A DNA stretch of 64,000 bases from FEN-33 sp963768775 (GCA_963768775.1 CAVYIY010000006.1:186001-250000), one strand, 5' to 3'; positions 15,720 through 25,813 are shown, numbered from the stretch's first letter. The notes: a model not told the origin generated them from the sequence alone. Numbers and translations: made by a program.

Positions 15720-18258
15720 TCATCCTTTCACCTCTTTCTTGCCTTCCCGCTTGATCTCAGGCGTGTACCTCTTCAATAGCGCTGCGTTGCTGACCACCGA
15801 GACGGAGCTCATGGCCATCGCCCCTGCGGCGACGATCGGAGGCAGTAGCACATTGAAGAACGGGAAGATCAACCCCGCCGCCAGCGGTATGCCGGCGGTG
15901 TTGTAGCCGAAGGCCCAGAATAGGTTCTGGCGTATCTTCTGCATGGTCCGCTTGCTCAGCTGGATCGCCGCCACCACGTCCCTGAGGTCGTTCTTGATCA
16001 GCACGATGCTCCCGCTCTCGATCGCCACGTCCGTTCCCGAGCCGATGGCGATGCCCACGTCCGCCATGACCAGGGCCGGCGCGTCATTGACGCCATCGCC
16101 GACCATTGCCACGACCTTGCCCTCCGCCTGGAGCTTGGCGATCTCCTTGGCCTTGTCCTCAGGGAGGACCTCCGCCAGCACCCGGTCGATGCCCAATTCC
16201 TTGGCGATGACCGCTGCCGTCCTGCGGTTATCGCCGGTCAGCATCGACCACCTCGATGTTCATGCGCTTCAGCTCGGCGATCGCCTCCGCCGAGGTCTGC
16301 TTCACCACGTCCGCCACGCCGATGATCCCGATAAGTCTGGAGTCCTTCGCCAGCAGCATTGCGGTCCTTCCGTGCTCCTCGATCGATTGGATTTCCGCTT
16401 CCTGATCCTTGGATCTCGATTTGAGACTCCTGCATCAGGGCCCGGTTGCCAAGCAGGACCAGGGATCCGTCGACCATCGCCCTGACCCCCCTGCCAGGAA
16501 GGTTCTGGAATTCGCTCGGGTTATCCAGGTCGATCTTCAGATGTTCCGCCTTGCGCACGATCGCCTTGGCCAATGGATGCTCCGAACCCTTCTCCACGCT
16601 CGCCGCGAAGAATATGACGTCGTTCTCCGAAGCTCCCACTGTCTTCACGTCGGTGACGTCCGGCTCCCCCTTCGTCAGCGTTCCGGTCTTATCGAACACG
16701 ATGACTTCCACATTTCCGGCCCGCTCCAATGCCTCGCCGTTCTTGATCAGGATGCCGTTCTCCGCGCCCTTGCCCGTTCCCACCATTATCGCCGTCGGTG
16801 TGGCCAGGCCCAGAGCGCAGGGGCAGGCGATGACCAGGACCGAGATGAAGGCGGTGAGCGAGAACACGAATCTGGGCGCCGGCATGCTGGCGAAGAGGTC
16901 GTATCCGACGAAGTACCAGAAGAGGAAGGTCGCGATCGCGATGATGATGACCGCAGGAACGAACACCGCCGCCACTCTGTCTGCGAGCCTCTGGACCGGT
17001 GCCTTGGACCCTTGGGCCTCCTCCACCAGTCGCACGATCTGAGCCAGGGTGGTGTCCTTGCCGACCTGGGTGGCCCTGACGGTGAGCAGACCGTTCTTGT
17101 TGATCGAGCCTCCGATGACCTCGGAGCCTTCTGCCTTCTCCACCGGTATGCTCTCGCCGGTCAGCATCGATTCGTCCACGGCCGAAGCCCCTTCCAGGAC
17201 CGTTCCGTCCGTGGGCACCCTCTCTCCCGGCCTGACGACGAATCGGTCGTTGACGTCCAGCTCTTCGACCGGCACCTCGGTCTCGATGCCCTCGATGATG
17301 CGCCTCGCCGTCTTCGCCTGAAGGTCGATGAGCTTGCGGATCGCCTCGGACGTCGCTCCCCTTGGCCTTGGCCTCCAGGTATTTTCCGAACAGTATCAGG
17401 GTGATGATCATGGCCGAGCTGTCGAAGTAGGTGTCATGGAACGCCACCGCTCCCGGTAGGAAGACCACTGCCACGCTGTAGAAGTACGCCGCGGAGGTCC
17501 CCACCGCGATCAGGGTGTCCATGTTGGTGGTGCGATGCCTTGCGGCCTTGTACGCGTTCACGTAGAAGCGATACCCGGCGATGAACTGCACCGGCGTCGC
17601 GAGGATGAGGAGGACGTAGTTGCCATAGTCCATGAAGAATTGGACCTTGCCCAGGTCCGTGAACATCATGGCCAGCGCCAGTCCCAAGGTCGGTACCGAC
17701 AAGGCGACGCTGAAGAGCAACAGCCTCTTCTTGCGCTGCATCTCCTCCACCCGCGCCTTCTTCTCAGTATCGACCGATTCGGCTTCGATCACCTCGTAGC
17801 CTGAATCGCGGATCGCCCTCTTCAGATCGGGGATGCGCACGACCTGCGGGATCGTAAGTGATGGTCACCTTGTCGCTGGCCAGATTGACGGAGGCGGCTT
17901 GGACGCCATCTAGCGACATCAGCGCCTCTTCGATGGTGTTGGCGCAGGATGCGCAGCTCATGCCGCCCACGGAAATAGTCACGACGTTGAGGACGACGTC
18001 ATATCCCGCGTCCCTGACCGACTTCTTTATCTGCTCAATATCCACCTTGCTCGGATCATACGAGATGGTGGCCCTTTCGGTCGCCAAATTCACGTTCGCG
18101 CTCTCGATTCCTTGGAGATCCGTCAGGCTGCGTTGAATGGTGTCGACGCACGAAGCGCAGGTCATGCCCGTGACTCCGAAGCTCGTCTTCTTCTTCCCTT
18201 TGCTCGGGGGCCCTGATGGAGGTGAGGGTTGCGGCTCTTCTTGCATTCGGTTCATCAA
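15720..18258 (-). CDS. copA: copper-translocating P-type ATPase (CopA), broken by at least four frameshifts
   Basis: Read together, the frames give a full CopA. Two N-terminal HMA domains have the metal sites GMTCASC and GMSCASC. The membrane part has the CPC motif (ACPCALGLATPTA). Then come the phosphorylation site DKTGTLT, the SEHPLAKAI motif, and GDGVNDAPAL near the end. It exports or distributes Cu(I) using ATP. Single-base shifts are needed near 17848, 17355, 16405 and 16246. Codon use and motifs stay intact across each shift, which favours sequence error over decay. A YHS gene follows at once on the same strand, as in many copper operons. Confidence 0.85.
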
Positions 18259-18386
18259 GGCAAACGAGGGTTAATCTAAGTTTGGATGGGATGGCACAGC
18301 AATCGGGAGCTTCGCGTTTCCCATGCTGCCTGCGGTCGACCGCTTGGCAGAGGTCGCCGCCGAAGCGAAGGCCACTGAACCTTGTT

Positions 18387-18767
18387 CTAGAACGTTTCGG
18401 CGATCGCGTCGATCATTATCTTTGCCTTGAGTGGCAGCTGGTCAACCTCGGCAATGCTCCTGGCAGGCGGATCCTTCACGAAGTTGTAAGCATAAATGTC
18501 ATTGACGAGCTTCAGGTCGGCCAGGTCGGTTACGAAGATTGTCGTCTTGACGACACTCCTCGTTGTCAGCCCGATCGAAGCGAGAACATGCTCCAGATTC
18601 AGCAAGCATTGCCTGGTCTCCGCCTCCAATCCGCCTTCCACCAGTTTCCCGGTCTTCGGGTCGATCCCTATCTGGCCAGAGCAAAAGACGAACTTGTTTG
18701 ATATGATGGCCTGAGAATACGGGCCAACCGGTTTCGGCGCATCCAAAGATAGCACGGTCCGCTTCAT
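18387..18767 (-). CDS. ridA: RidA family enamine/imine deaminase
   Basis: 126 aa, the normal length. Family marks are visible: PKPVGPYSQAI near the start, FCSGQIGIDPKTG, and the C-terminal DPPARSIAEVDQLPLKAKI with the Arg that holds the carboxylate of the substrate. RidA hydrolyses reactive enamine/imine intermediates made by PLP enzymes such as threonine dehydratase. In the usual C-terminal motif an acidic residue follows (E in AEVDQLP), also present. It is a single gene here; no PLP partner adjoins it. Confidence 0.9.
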   Translation of the reverse strand: MKRTVLSLDAPKPVGPYSQAIISNKFVFCSGQIGIDPKTGKLVEGGLEAETRQCLLNLEHVLASIGLTTRSVVKTTIFVTDLADLKLVNDIYAYNFVKDPPARSIAEVDQLPLKAKIMIDAIAETF

Positions 18768-18812
18768 GCTCGTCTATTGCGACGTTCCGATAATCAATCC
18801 ATCGCCTCAGCA

Positions 18813-19508
18813 TCAGGAACGATCTCTATTCTTTAGCCATTCTGGCAGGTCGGCCACGCTTTCGATCACTGCCGCGCACCCAGTCTCGCTCCATCCCTCT
18901 CTGCTCGTGGAGCCGGTGAGCACCCCGATGAAGGTCGCACCAGAAGCCTTGGCGCATTCCAGGTCCATCGGGTGGTCGCCGATGAACAGGCACTCCTCTG
19001 GGCGGCAATCGAGCTTGCTGGCGATGCGGCTCATGGCCAGACGATTCGGTTTCGCCTCCTCCATGGGATAGTCATCCCGGCAAACCAGATGCATGATCTG
19101 GCCATCGAATCCGATGCGGCTCAGGACGGTCGTGGCGTAGCTTCTCGAGCCGCGGGTCAGTATCCCCACCTTGAGCCCTTTGCTCTTCAGCGAATCCACC
19201 AAGGCAAGCGCACCTTCGACCTCACGCACTTGATCAACCCTCTCCATCTCAATTTCCGTCAGGGCTCTGTCTAGTCTGGCGTTCAATTCCAGCAGGCGCG
19301 ACGGGCCTGAATGCGCCTCCAGGTACGCCTTGCCCCGGACGAAGTTGTCGACCACTGACTCATCGGCATCAATCAATCGGTCCGGGACTCCCGCGGTGGC
19401 AAGTTCTTTCAAGACTGCCGATTTCAGGCGCACATAGTCAATATGGCTCCGCACCAGCGTATTGTCCAGATCGAAAACGACTGCCTTTACCAGATTCAGC
19501 GATTTCAC
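18813..19508 (-). CDS. HAD-superfamily hydrolase (phosphatase)
   Basis: The HAD motifs are in order: motif I VFDLDNTLV, motif II ILTRGS (hydroxyl residue Thr), the Lys of motif III in EEAKPNRLAMSRI and motif IV FIGDHPMDLECAKASG. It dephosphorylates a small phosphorylated metabolite, substrate unknown. The frame is open for another 80 residues upstream, but that part is not protein-like, so I take GTG 19508 (VKSLNLVKAVVFDLDNT) as the start. About 231 aa, a usual size for the phosphoglycolate-phosphatase-like group. Confidence 0.8.
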   Translation of the reverse strand: MKSLNLVKAVVFDLDNTLVRSHIDYVRLKSAVLKELATAGVPDRLIDADESVVDNFVRGKAYLEAHSGPSRLLELNARLDRALTEIEMERVDQVREVEGALALVDSLKSKGLKVGILTRGSRSYATTVLSRIGFDGQIMHLVCRDDYPMEEAKPNRLAMSRIASKLDCRPEECLFIGDHPMDLECAKASGATFIGVLTGSTSREGWSETGCAAVIESVADLPEWLKNRDRS

Positions 19509-19704
19509 TTCCCGCTCACGATGATGATGCGCTGCGAGATATTCCTTTCGCCGGTTAACGCCGATGTTCGGGATGTATTGGGTGTCTCGATGTCCGCTCT
19601 GGTGTCGCCGGGATTGCGAGTTCAGATGCACACTGCTGTGGACTCGATCGACGAACCTGCGGCGAGCAATGCTGTCACAGCTGCATCGGTTTGGTTCGCT
19701 CTCC

Positions 19705-20619
19705 TCAAATGTGCTCGAAAAGGTCGCCTTTATCAGAGATGCCAGCAACGGCCATTCGTGGTGTGTTATGGGAGAATGACATATTGCCGCCCTTGTCTAG
19801 CACTATGACCCCTCCATACCCTTTCGCCCTTTCCTCCAAGTAATGGATGGCTTCGTTCGCCGCCTCCTCGACGCTCCTTCCGCACTCCACATTCTGACAG
19901 ACTCGCCTCGCCATGACGCTCTTCATCAACGGTTCTCCCCAGCCCGTGGCCGATACCCCCGCGCATCTGCTGTCTGCATAATTACCGCAACCGATCAGTG
20001 AGCTGTCTCCTACCCTTCCCGCCATCTTGTTGGGCGTTCCACCGGTGGAGGTCGCAGCCGAGATCTTGCCCCTGAAATCTATGGCCACTGCCCCCACAGT
20101 GCCTCTGGGGGAGTAACGGTCTTGCGCCGGATCGAACAGTTCGCGGTGTTCGAAGGATTGCCCTTTCTTGATCTCCTGCCATCGCTTCATCTCCCTTTCG
20201 GTTAGCAGGCATTCCTGTGTAACGGTCGGCATGCCGATGGAGCGTGCGAATTTCAAGGCACCTTCCCCCACCAACATGCAATGCTGCGTCCTTTCCATGA
20301 TGCTTCGGGCCAAAGTCACCGGGTGCATGATGTGTTGGACGGCCGCGACGGCACCGAACGACAGGTCGTCGCCATCCATGATCGTCGCATCCATCTCCAC
20401 TTCCCCGTTCGCATTGAGGAACGAACCGCGACCAGCATCGAAGGTCGGGTCGTCCTCCATCGAACTGACGGCGACCTCAACGGCATCGACCGCCGAACCG
20501 CCTCTCCGCAGAATCTCCATCCCTTCATGCGCTGCCTTCGAACATCCCTCACGATGCGCTGCCCAGAGGTCCTCTGGTATATCCCAAGCTCCGCCATGGA
20601 CGATAATGCATGGATCCAT
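19705..20619 (-). CDS. isoaspartyl peptidase / L-asparaginase (Ntn-hydrolase, family T2)
   Basis: 304 aa. The start IIVHGGAWDIPEDL is typical of this family, and the self-cleavage site is clear: RGTVGAVAID, in which the Thr becomes the N-terminal nucleophile after cleavage into two subunits. A later GGTPNKMAGRVGDSSLIGCG stretch forms the substrate pocket. It removes isoaspartyl residues from peptides or hydrolyses asparagine. The C-terminal end overlaps open frames of no interest. The gene stands alone on the minus strand, 100 bases before trpB2. Confidence 0.9.
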   Translation of the reverse strand: MDPCIIVHGGAWDIPEDLWAAHREGCSKAAHEGMEILRRGGSAVDAVEVAVSSMEDDPTFDAGRGSFLNANGEVEMDATIMDGDDLSFGAVAAVQHIMHPVTLARSIMERTQHCMLVGEGALKFARSIGMPTVTQECLLTEREMKRWQEIKKGQSFEHRELFDPAQDRYSPRGTVGAVAIDFRGKISAATSTGGTPNKMAGRVGDSSLIGCGNYADSRCAGVSATGWGEPLMKSVMARRVCQNVECGRSVEEAANEAIHYLEERAKGYGGVIVLDKGGNMSFSHNTPRMAVAGISDKGDLFEHI

Positions 20620-20719
20620 CGTTCAGCACCAAGCGAATCGATGACGCGAGAATGGCCTGGCAGGTTAATTCGCTTTCGATGAAAAATGAAAAGGATTGCC
20701 GCTTGCGCGGCGAAGGGAT

Positions 20720-22036
20720 TTAGTCGTCCTTCATCTGGCCGCTGAGGTAGCTGGCATATCCAGACATGTCCAGTAGGCCATGACCAGAGAGGTTGAACAC
20801 AATGGTCTTCTTCTCGTTCTTCTTCTTCGCGTCCAGAGCCAGGTTCATCGCCGCCCTGATGGCGTGCGTTGATTCGGGAGCTGGAATGATGCCTTCGGTT
20901 CTCGCGAACATAAGGCCGGCGGAGAACGTGTCCTTCTGCTCTATTGCAACCGGTCTGACCAGTCTCAATTTGACAGCCAGGCTCACCGTCGGCGCCATTC
21001 CGTGGTACCTAAGGCCTCCAGCGTGGATCGGAGAGGGCATGAAGTCATGTCCCAGCGTGTACATCTTGAACAGCGGGGTCATCCCGGCCGTGTCCCCGAA
21101 GTCATATCGATATTCGCCCGAGGTCAACGACGGAACGCTGACCGGTTCAGCTGCCAGGAACTCTGTTTGGATCTTCCCCTTGATCTTCTGCCCGATCATC
21201 GGGAAGGAGAATCCGGCGAAGTTGGACCCGCCGCCTACGCAGCCAATCATGTAGTCAGGTTCGATATCGATCATTTCCAGCTGCTTCATCACTTCCTGTC
21301 CGATAACGGTCTGGTGGAGCATCACGTGGTTCGCCACTGAACCCAATGCATACTTGGTGTTCGTTGCTTTGACGCACGTCTCGATCGCCTCGCTTATGGC
21401 GATGCCCAGTGATCCGGTGTTGTTCGGATTCTCCTTGAGGAGCTTCTGGCCGAAATCCGTGAGCATGCTTGGCGACGGATGTACCTTTGCGCCATAGGTC
21501 TCCATGACGTAGCGGCGGTAGGGCTTCTGATCGTAGGAGACCCTTACCATGAATACCGTGCAATTAAGGCCGAATATGGAGCAGGCAAGGGCGAGCGACG
21601 ATCCCCATTGGCCGGCTCCCGTCTCCGTAGTAAGGTTCTCCACGCCTGCCTTCATGTTGTAGTAGGCTTGGGCTACCGCGGTATTCGGCTTGTGGCTGCC
21701 TGTCGGGCTTAGGTCCTCTCGCTTGAAGAAGATCTTTGCGGGGGTCTTCAGCTCTTTCTCCAAATGTATTGCCCTGACCAAGGGGCTGGGCCGATTCAGC
21801 AGGATGAGCGATTCGCGGACCTCTTCGGGAATGTCGATATATCGCTCCTCGGACATCTCCTGCCTTATTATCTCATCCGGGAATATCGCCCGGAAGTCAT
21901 CGAACGAGGCCGGCTGCTTCGTTCCAGGGTGCAAGGGCGGGGGCAGTTTCTCCGGGAAATCTGCGGCGATGTTGTACCATCTCTTCGGGATGTCCTCGAT
22001 CCCGAGGGTGACTCTGAGATCAGATTGCTGTTTCAT
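20720..22036 (-). CDS. trpB2: TrpB2-type tryptophan synthase beta chain
   Basis: 438 aa, longer than TrpB1 as expected for the TrpB2 group found in archaea. The PLP lysine is in SPTGSHKPNTAVAQAY (Lys of SHKPN), followed by TETGAGQWGSSLA and a glycine loop IGCVGGGSNFAGF that holds the PLP phosphate. TrpB2 makes tryptophan from serine and indole and often lacks a TrpA partner; no trpA is next to it here. The gene has its own promoter: a TATA-like tatataac at 22059-22066 on the minus strand. Confidence 0.93.
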   Translation of the reverse strand: MKQQSDLRVTLGIEDIPKRWYNIAADFPEKLPPPLHPGTKQPASFDDFRAIFPDEIIRQEMSEERYIDIPEEVRESLILLNRPSPLVRAIHLEKELKTPAKIFFKREDLSPTGSHKPNTAVAQAYYNMKAGVENLTTETGAGQWGSSLALACSIFGLNCTVFMVRVSYDQKPYRRYVMETYGAKVHPSPSMLTDFGQKLLKENPNNTGSLGIAISEAIETCVKATNTKYALGSVANHVMLHQTVIGQEVMKQLEMIDIEPDYMIGCVGGGSNFAGFSFPMIGQKIKGKIQTEFLAAEPVSVPSLTSGEYRYDFGDTAGMTPLFKMYTLGHDFMPSPIHAGGLRYHGMAPTVSLAVKLRLVRPVAIEQKDTFSAGLMFARTEGIIPAPESTHAIRAAMNLALDAKKKNEKKTIVFNLSGHGLLDMSGYASYLSGQMKDD

Positions 22037-22058
22037 GAAGCAACCGTAATCAATCGTC

Positions 22059-22066
22059 GATATATA
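22059..22066 (-). promoter_or_regulatory. TATA box of trpB2
   Basis: The plus strand reads tatataac here; the minus-strand box is gttatata, about 25 bases before the trpB2 ATG at 22036. The transcript would therefore be leaderless or nearly so. Confidence 0.5.
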
Positions 22067-22149
22067 ACATTTCTGTCGTGTAGTGAATATTTATGTACAT
22101 TAAGACCGCAATGACATGCATAAATGCCTCAGTCATGGATTAGAAAAAG

Positions 22150-22275
22150 AGGGGATTACCGACTTCACACCGGATAATTGAGGGGGAAAGCACCTAACGG
22201 AGGGGAAGGTGTATCGTTGGGTGAAGCCGGTTTCCTGAGCAAGAGCACAGGAGATGTCTTCCGATGCTATCGGTC
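22150..22275 (+). ncRNA. possible small structured RNA (about 125 nt)
   Basis: The 313-base gap 22037-22349 holds no protein gene. On the plus strand a TATA-like cataaatg (22119-22126) is followed at normal spacing by a stretch with strong pairing: ACCGACTTCAC (22158-22168) with GTGAAGCCGGT (22221-22231, one mismatch), an inner hairpin CACCT/AGGTG, then CCTG/CAGG and CCGAT/ATCGG (22261-22273). No known family (not tRNA, RNase P, C/D box). It is not a leader of trpB2, whose TATA box lies nearer the gene and on the other strand. Confidence 0.4.
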
Positions 22276-22349
22276 AACATCAAGTACCAATTCTGTTAAT
22301 TTACCTTATAAATATATTTTTCTGATAATCACGTTTGATTGCATTGATT

Positions 22350-24173
22350 TCAAGGGATATTTCCACTAGCCACATACCCGCAGGCCTCGCAAACGAACGA
22401 GCCGCTTTCGTATCGCAATGAGGAGCCACAATCGGGGCAGACCTTTGCCCCCTCGGCTAGGGTGAGTACCTGTCCCGGCTTCGACCCCTCCCTGTAGATG
22501 GTGATGCCCTTGCAGCCTAATCGATGGGCGAGGTCGTAGATCTTCCTCACTTCATTCGGGGTGGAGTCCATCGCTAGATTGATTGTCTTCGAGACAGCAT
22601 TGTCCACCTCGGTCTGGAAGACCGATTGCATTCTGACATGGTCTTCGGGTGGGATATCGTAGGCGGTGACGAAGATCCGCCTTACGTTCTCTGGGATTGA
22701 GGCAAATGAGGCGATCGAGTGAGCCCTGGTTAGCATGTCTTCGAGATCCTCGCTCAACGAATTGCTCCGTTGCAAGAGCTCGAGGAAATAGGGATGCACC
22801 TCCCTCAGGTGTGTTCCGTCCATTACGTGCTTGACGTAGGAAATAGCATAGAGGGGCTCGATTCCGCTGGAACAGCCAGCGATCATTGAGATCGTCCCGG
22901 TCGGTGCGATGCTTAGGACCGTCGCGTTCCGTCTTCCTTTGCCATAAATGCTCTTTTCTATGTTCGGGAAATCACCGCGGCCTTCGGAGATCCTTGCGGA
23001 TGTGGCGACTGCCTTGGATTTGATGAGGGTGATCAACTGCTTGGCGTAGGCCAAGCTCTCTTCCGAGCCATACCTGATGTCGAGCTTGAGGAGCGCGTCA
23101 GCGAACCCCATGACGCCGAGCCCTATCTTGCGATTGCCTGAGACGATCGCTCGGATCGCGGGCAATGGATAATGTCCGACATCTATGATGTTGTCCAGAA
23201 ATCTGATGGAGGCATCCACCGTCTTCTCCAGTTTCGCCCAGTCAGTCTTCCACGCCTCCCCCTCTCTCATCAGCATACGGTCCAAATTGATGGAGCCGAG
23301 GTTGCATGCTTCGAAGGGGAGCAACGGTACCTCGCCACACGGATTGGTGGATTCCATGGGCCCTAGACCCGGTGTAGGGTTATTACGGTTGATGGAATCG
23401 ATGAAGACCAGTCCTGGATCGCCACTGCGCCATGCGCTGTTGCATATCTCGTCCAGGATCGAGCTGGCATTCTTTGTACCGACGACCTGACCGGTTCTAG
23501 GATTTATGAGGTTGTATTGTTCGTTTCTCCGCGCTGCCTCCATGAATCCGTCCGTCGCCCCCACTGAGATATTGAAGTTCGACAACGTCTTCAGGTCATC
23601 CTTGCAATGGATGAACGACATGATGTCTGGGTGATCAACGCGCAATATCCCCATGGAGGCTCCCCGGCGTCGGCCGCCCTGCTTTATGGCGTCCGTTGCC
23701 GCATCGAACACCTTCATGAAGGAGACCGGTCCGGAGGCGATGCCCATGGTTGAACGGACTATGTCGCCAGCAGGCCTCAGGTGGGAGAAGGAGAAACCAG
23801 TGCCGCCACCGGTTTGATGGATGATTGCCGCCCACTTCACCGCATCGTAGATCCCTTCGATGGAATCCTCGACCGGCAGAACAAAGCAGGCCGCTAACTG
23901 CTGAAGCGACGTGCCAGCATTCATCAGGGTCGGCGAATTAGGTAAGAATTCCAGCCCTCTCATCAGGTCAAAGAATTCCTTGGCCTCGACCCTGCTGTCC
24001 CGCCCGTCCTTGTAAAGGTCATCGGCGGAGGCGACGTTCTTAGCGACCCGCTCGAACATCATGTCAGGGGTTTCGATCACCTTCCCCTGACCATTGCGAA
24101 GCAAGTAGCGCCTTTCCAAAATTACCTGTGCATTGTCACTCAGCCTCGGGTTGGACTTCATCCATGCTTCCAT
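22350..24173 (-). CDS. nrdJ: adenosylcobalamin-dependent (class II) ribonucleotide reductase
   Basis: 607 aa. Reduces ribonucleotides to deoxyribonucleotides with coenzyme B12. Marks seen: LPNSPTLMNAGT, the QQLAACFVLPVEDS stretch (first active-site Cys), GGGTGFSFSHLRP, the NPCGEVPLLPFEACNLGS active-site loop (radical Cys with its Asn/Glu neighbours), and APTGTISMIAGCSSGIEP. The C-terminus ends in a zinc ribbon CPDCGSSLRYESGSFVCEACG in place of the plain CxxC tail used for re-reduction. The short length and no ATP cone fit the archaeal form. It works under anoxic conditions, in keeping with a methanogen. Confidence 0.94.
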   Translation of the reverse strand: MEAWMKSNPRLSDNAQVILERRYLLRNGQGKVIETPDMMFERVAKNVASADDLYKDGRDSRVEAKEFFDLMRGLEFLPNSPTLMNAGTSLQQLAACFVLPVEDSIEGIYDAVKWAAIIHQTGGGTGFSFSHLRPAGDIVRSTMGIASGPVSFMKVFDAATDAIKQGGRRRGASMGILRVDHPDIMSFIHCKDDLKTLSNFNISVGATDGFMEAARRNEQYNLINPRTGQVVGTKNASSILDEICNSAWRSGDPGLVFIDSINRNNPTPGLGPMESTNPCGEVPLLPFEACNLGSINLDRMLMREGEAWKTDWAKLEKTVDASIRFLDNIIDVGHYPLPAIRAIVSGNRKIGLGVMGFADALLKLDIRYGSEESLAYAKQLITLIKSKAVATSARISEGRGDFPNIEKSIYGKGRRNATVLSIAPTGTISMIAGCSSGIEPLYAISYVKHVMDGTHLREVHPYFLELLQRSNSLSEDLEDMLTRAHSIASFASIPENVRRIFVTAYDIPPEDHVRMQSVFQTEVDNAVSKTINLAMDSTPNEVRKIYDLAHRLGCKGITIYREGSKPGQVLTLAEGAKVCPDCGSSLRYESGSFVCEACGYVASGNIP

Positions 24174-24277
24174 TTGTTCTTCCCATAGATAGGTCTTGCC
24201 GCTTAATCAGGTCGACAGGAAGGAAGCGGTCAGCGATAAATATGATGAACGGCAATCCAAAAAGAGGGCTGAACAAT

Positions 24278-24511
24278 ATGCGTTACGGAACGAGCACGCG
24301 ACTGGCGCCGCAGATTGTGCTGCAAAAGGCGGAGGAATACTTTGGACGCCTGGGGCTACAATTGACCTCAAAGGAGGAGAATGGGCTCAGCTGGGAGGGT
24401 TCCAAGGGCTACGTCACCCTCCGCATTTATCCTGGAGAGGAGAGCGAGGTCGATATTATTACCTTGGAATGGGATTCTCAGGTCAAGAAGTTCCTTCAAA
24501 GGGTTGGTTGA
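24278..24511 (+). CDS. small conserved-looking protein (77 aa), unknown
   Basis: Starts MRYGTSTRLAPQIVLQKAEEYFG and has alternating helix and strands (LQLTSKEENGLSWEG, GYVTLRIYPGEESEVDIITLEWD). The pattern suggests a small alpha/beta fold. A TATA-like gataaatatg at 24235-24244 lies about 35 bases before ATG 24278; two ATGs at 24242 and 24245 fall inside that box, so they are unlikely starts. It is followed 4 bases later by a TRAM protein and the two are probably co-transcribed. Confidence 0.6.
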   Translation: MRYGTSTRLAPQIVLQKAEEYFGRLGLQLTSKEENGLSWEGSKGYVTLRIYPGEESEVDIITLEWDSQVKKFLQRVG

Positions 24512-24515
24512 GAGG

Positions 24516-24728
24516 ATGACACAATTCCCGTTCGCGAAGCAGAAGCCGACTGGATTGAGCGAAGGCGATCAGATTAAGGTCAGGATCGAGGATGTCGGAA
24601 AACAGGGTGATGGAATAGCCCGCGTCCAAGGATTGGTGATTTTCGTGACCGGCGCCAAACCGGGAGACGAGGTGGAGGTAAAGATCGTCCGATTGGGGAA
24701 GAATTGCGCATTCGCGGAGAAGGTCTGA
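24516..24728 (+). CDS. single TRAM-domain protein (70 aa)
   Basis: The whole chain is one TRAM domain: EGDQIKVRIEDVGKQGDGIARVQGLVIFV followed by GAKPGDEVEVKIVRLGKNCAFAEKV (given here in two parts). Stand-alone TRAM proteins of methanogens bind RNA and act as RNA chaperones, in some species with cold response. ATG 24516 follows GAGAGG. A second, separate TRAM protein is encoded at 45065-45274. Confidence 0.88.
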   Translation: MTQFPFAKQKPTGLSEGDQIKVRIEDVGKQGDGIARVQGLVIFVTGAKPGDEVEVKIVRLGKNCAFAEKV

Positions 24729-24822
24729 TCCTCGTCTGAGGGCACGGCGAAGCGGCAGTGGCACTGCCAGAGGAGCATTTGTGCCAGCCATCCTGCCGCG
24801 TGCCTTCCGGGTGTTCGTTAGA

Positions 24823-25311
24823 TCAGAGTGCCGGGCTTTCCGCGTAGCTGGAGATCACCAGGTCAGACGACTTCTCGAGCTCGGTCAGATTGGATTGGTA
24901 ATGGTTCTTCGGGTCCAATGAGATAATGAGGTTCGTTCCATTGGAATTGACCCTGGTCTTGGCCCTCCTGATGGCGTCGAGCACCGGTCTGAACCCGTTC
25001 CACATTTCCAGGACATCGACCCCGTTCAGGACGATAATTCCATTCACTTTCTCGCTCAGGAATTCGTTGACCCGTTCCTCGAAGACCTCGAGGTTCATCG
25101 GAGGTATGCAGCTGTCTTCCGGTCTGGGGCTCAACCAGAGGGTTCTGAGCAATTTCGGATCGAAGTCGAACTGGGATCTAAGCTGGTTCGGAGAATGCTT
25201 GGAAATATACAATGCCTCTCGACCTTCGGCAAGCTCCTTGCGCAGTATCTGGTGAGTCCTCAATGGAACTCTTTCCTCAAACAAATACACCCTTCCGGTA
25301 GTGATTTTCAC
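24823..25311 (-). CDS. DUF835 protein (162 aa)
   Basis: Matches DUF835 along its whole length: REALYISKHSPNQLRSQF, LRTLWLSPRPEDSCIPPMNL, NGIIVLNGVDVLEMW and LIISLDPKNHY. DUF835 is found mainly in Thermoplasmata and Thermococci, has a RecA/KaiC-like alpha/beta fold without a Walker A motif, and is often the output or sensing end of signalling proteins; its ligand is unknown. Stand-alone here. Another DUF835 copy is at the end of the protein at 39576-40880. RNase P RNA lies upstream on the same strand. Confidence 0.8.
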   Translation of the reverse strand: MKITTGRVYLFEERVPLRTHQILRKELAEGREALYISKHSPNQLRSQFDFDPKLLRTLWLSPRPEDSCIPPMNLEVFEERVNEFLSEKVNGIIVLNGVDVLEMWNGFRPVLDAIRRAKTRVNSNGTNLIISLDPKNHYQSNLTELEKSSDLVISSYAESPAL

Positions 25312-25494
25312 TCAAGTCCCCCCAAACTCTTACTGATTGTATGCTACCTCAAAATCAGTAGATACCGATTGTCCGTCCATTCATCGGAAGACCGGCCGAT
25401 TATCCGCAAAAACATCGGTCGTCTTAATCGACGAATTTATTCATCATCTATAATATATTCAACCATGGATGACTTCTCATAGAAAGTGAAAGAG

Positions 25495-25793
25495 GCCAGG
25501 TGAGGGTAGTAGGCCCCCTTCTGTTTCAGGCAGCATTCAACTAAGCACCCTACCCGTCGGTCCTGAGATATCATCCCGACTGTTTGGGCTTGCTCGGGTG
25601 GGGAGTCGCCGTTTCACCAAATCCCTGACCAACGTCATCGGCAACCGAATCATCCTCGGTCAGGACTGTGCCGTTTCTGTGCCCTTGCCTGGGTTCTCGC
25701 CCAACCACTCGCGTGGTCCACCTTCTCTGTCGAGGGGGGACCTTCCTCAGCTAGGTCAAAGACCTTACCGTCGGCCGCCCTCCCTCTCCTGGC
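25495..25793 (-). ncRNA. rnpB: RNase P RNA
   Basis: On the minus strand, the ends pair (GCCAGG at 25793-25788 with CCTGGC at 25500-25495). Read 5' to 3' the conserved cores occur in order: GAGGAAGGTCC (5' strand of helix P4), CACAGAAACGGC and the GGTGAAACGGCG stretch, a GAGCAAGCCCAAACAG loop, and GAAACAGAAGGGGGCC (the 3' strand of P4) near the end. The size, 299 nt, fits an archaeal type A RNase P RNA. It is the catalytic RNA that trims the 5' ends of tRNAs. A TATA box sits at 25814-25824. Confidence 0.95.
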
Positions 25794-25813
25794 AAATCTT
25801 CACATGTCGCCCG

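Noticed and set aside
22037..22349. Riboswitch leader of trpB2 or of the ribonucleotide reductase
   Set aside because: trpB2 has its own TATA box at 22059-22066 giving almost no leader, and the reductase ends (does not start) here, so no leader can include the folded stretch.
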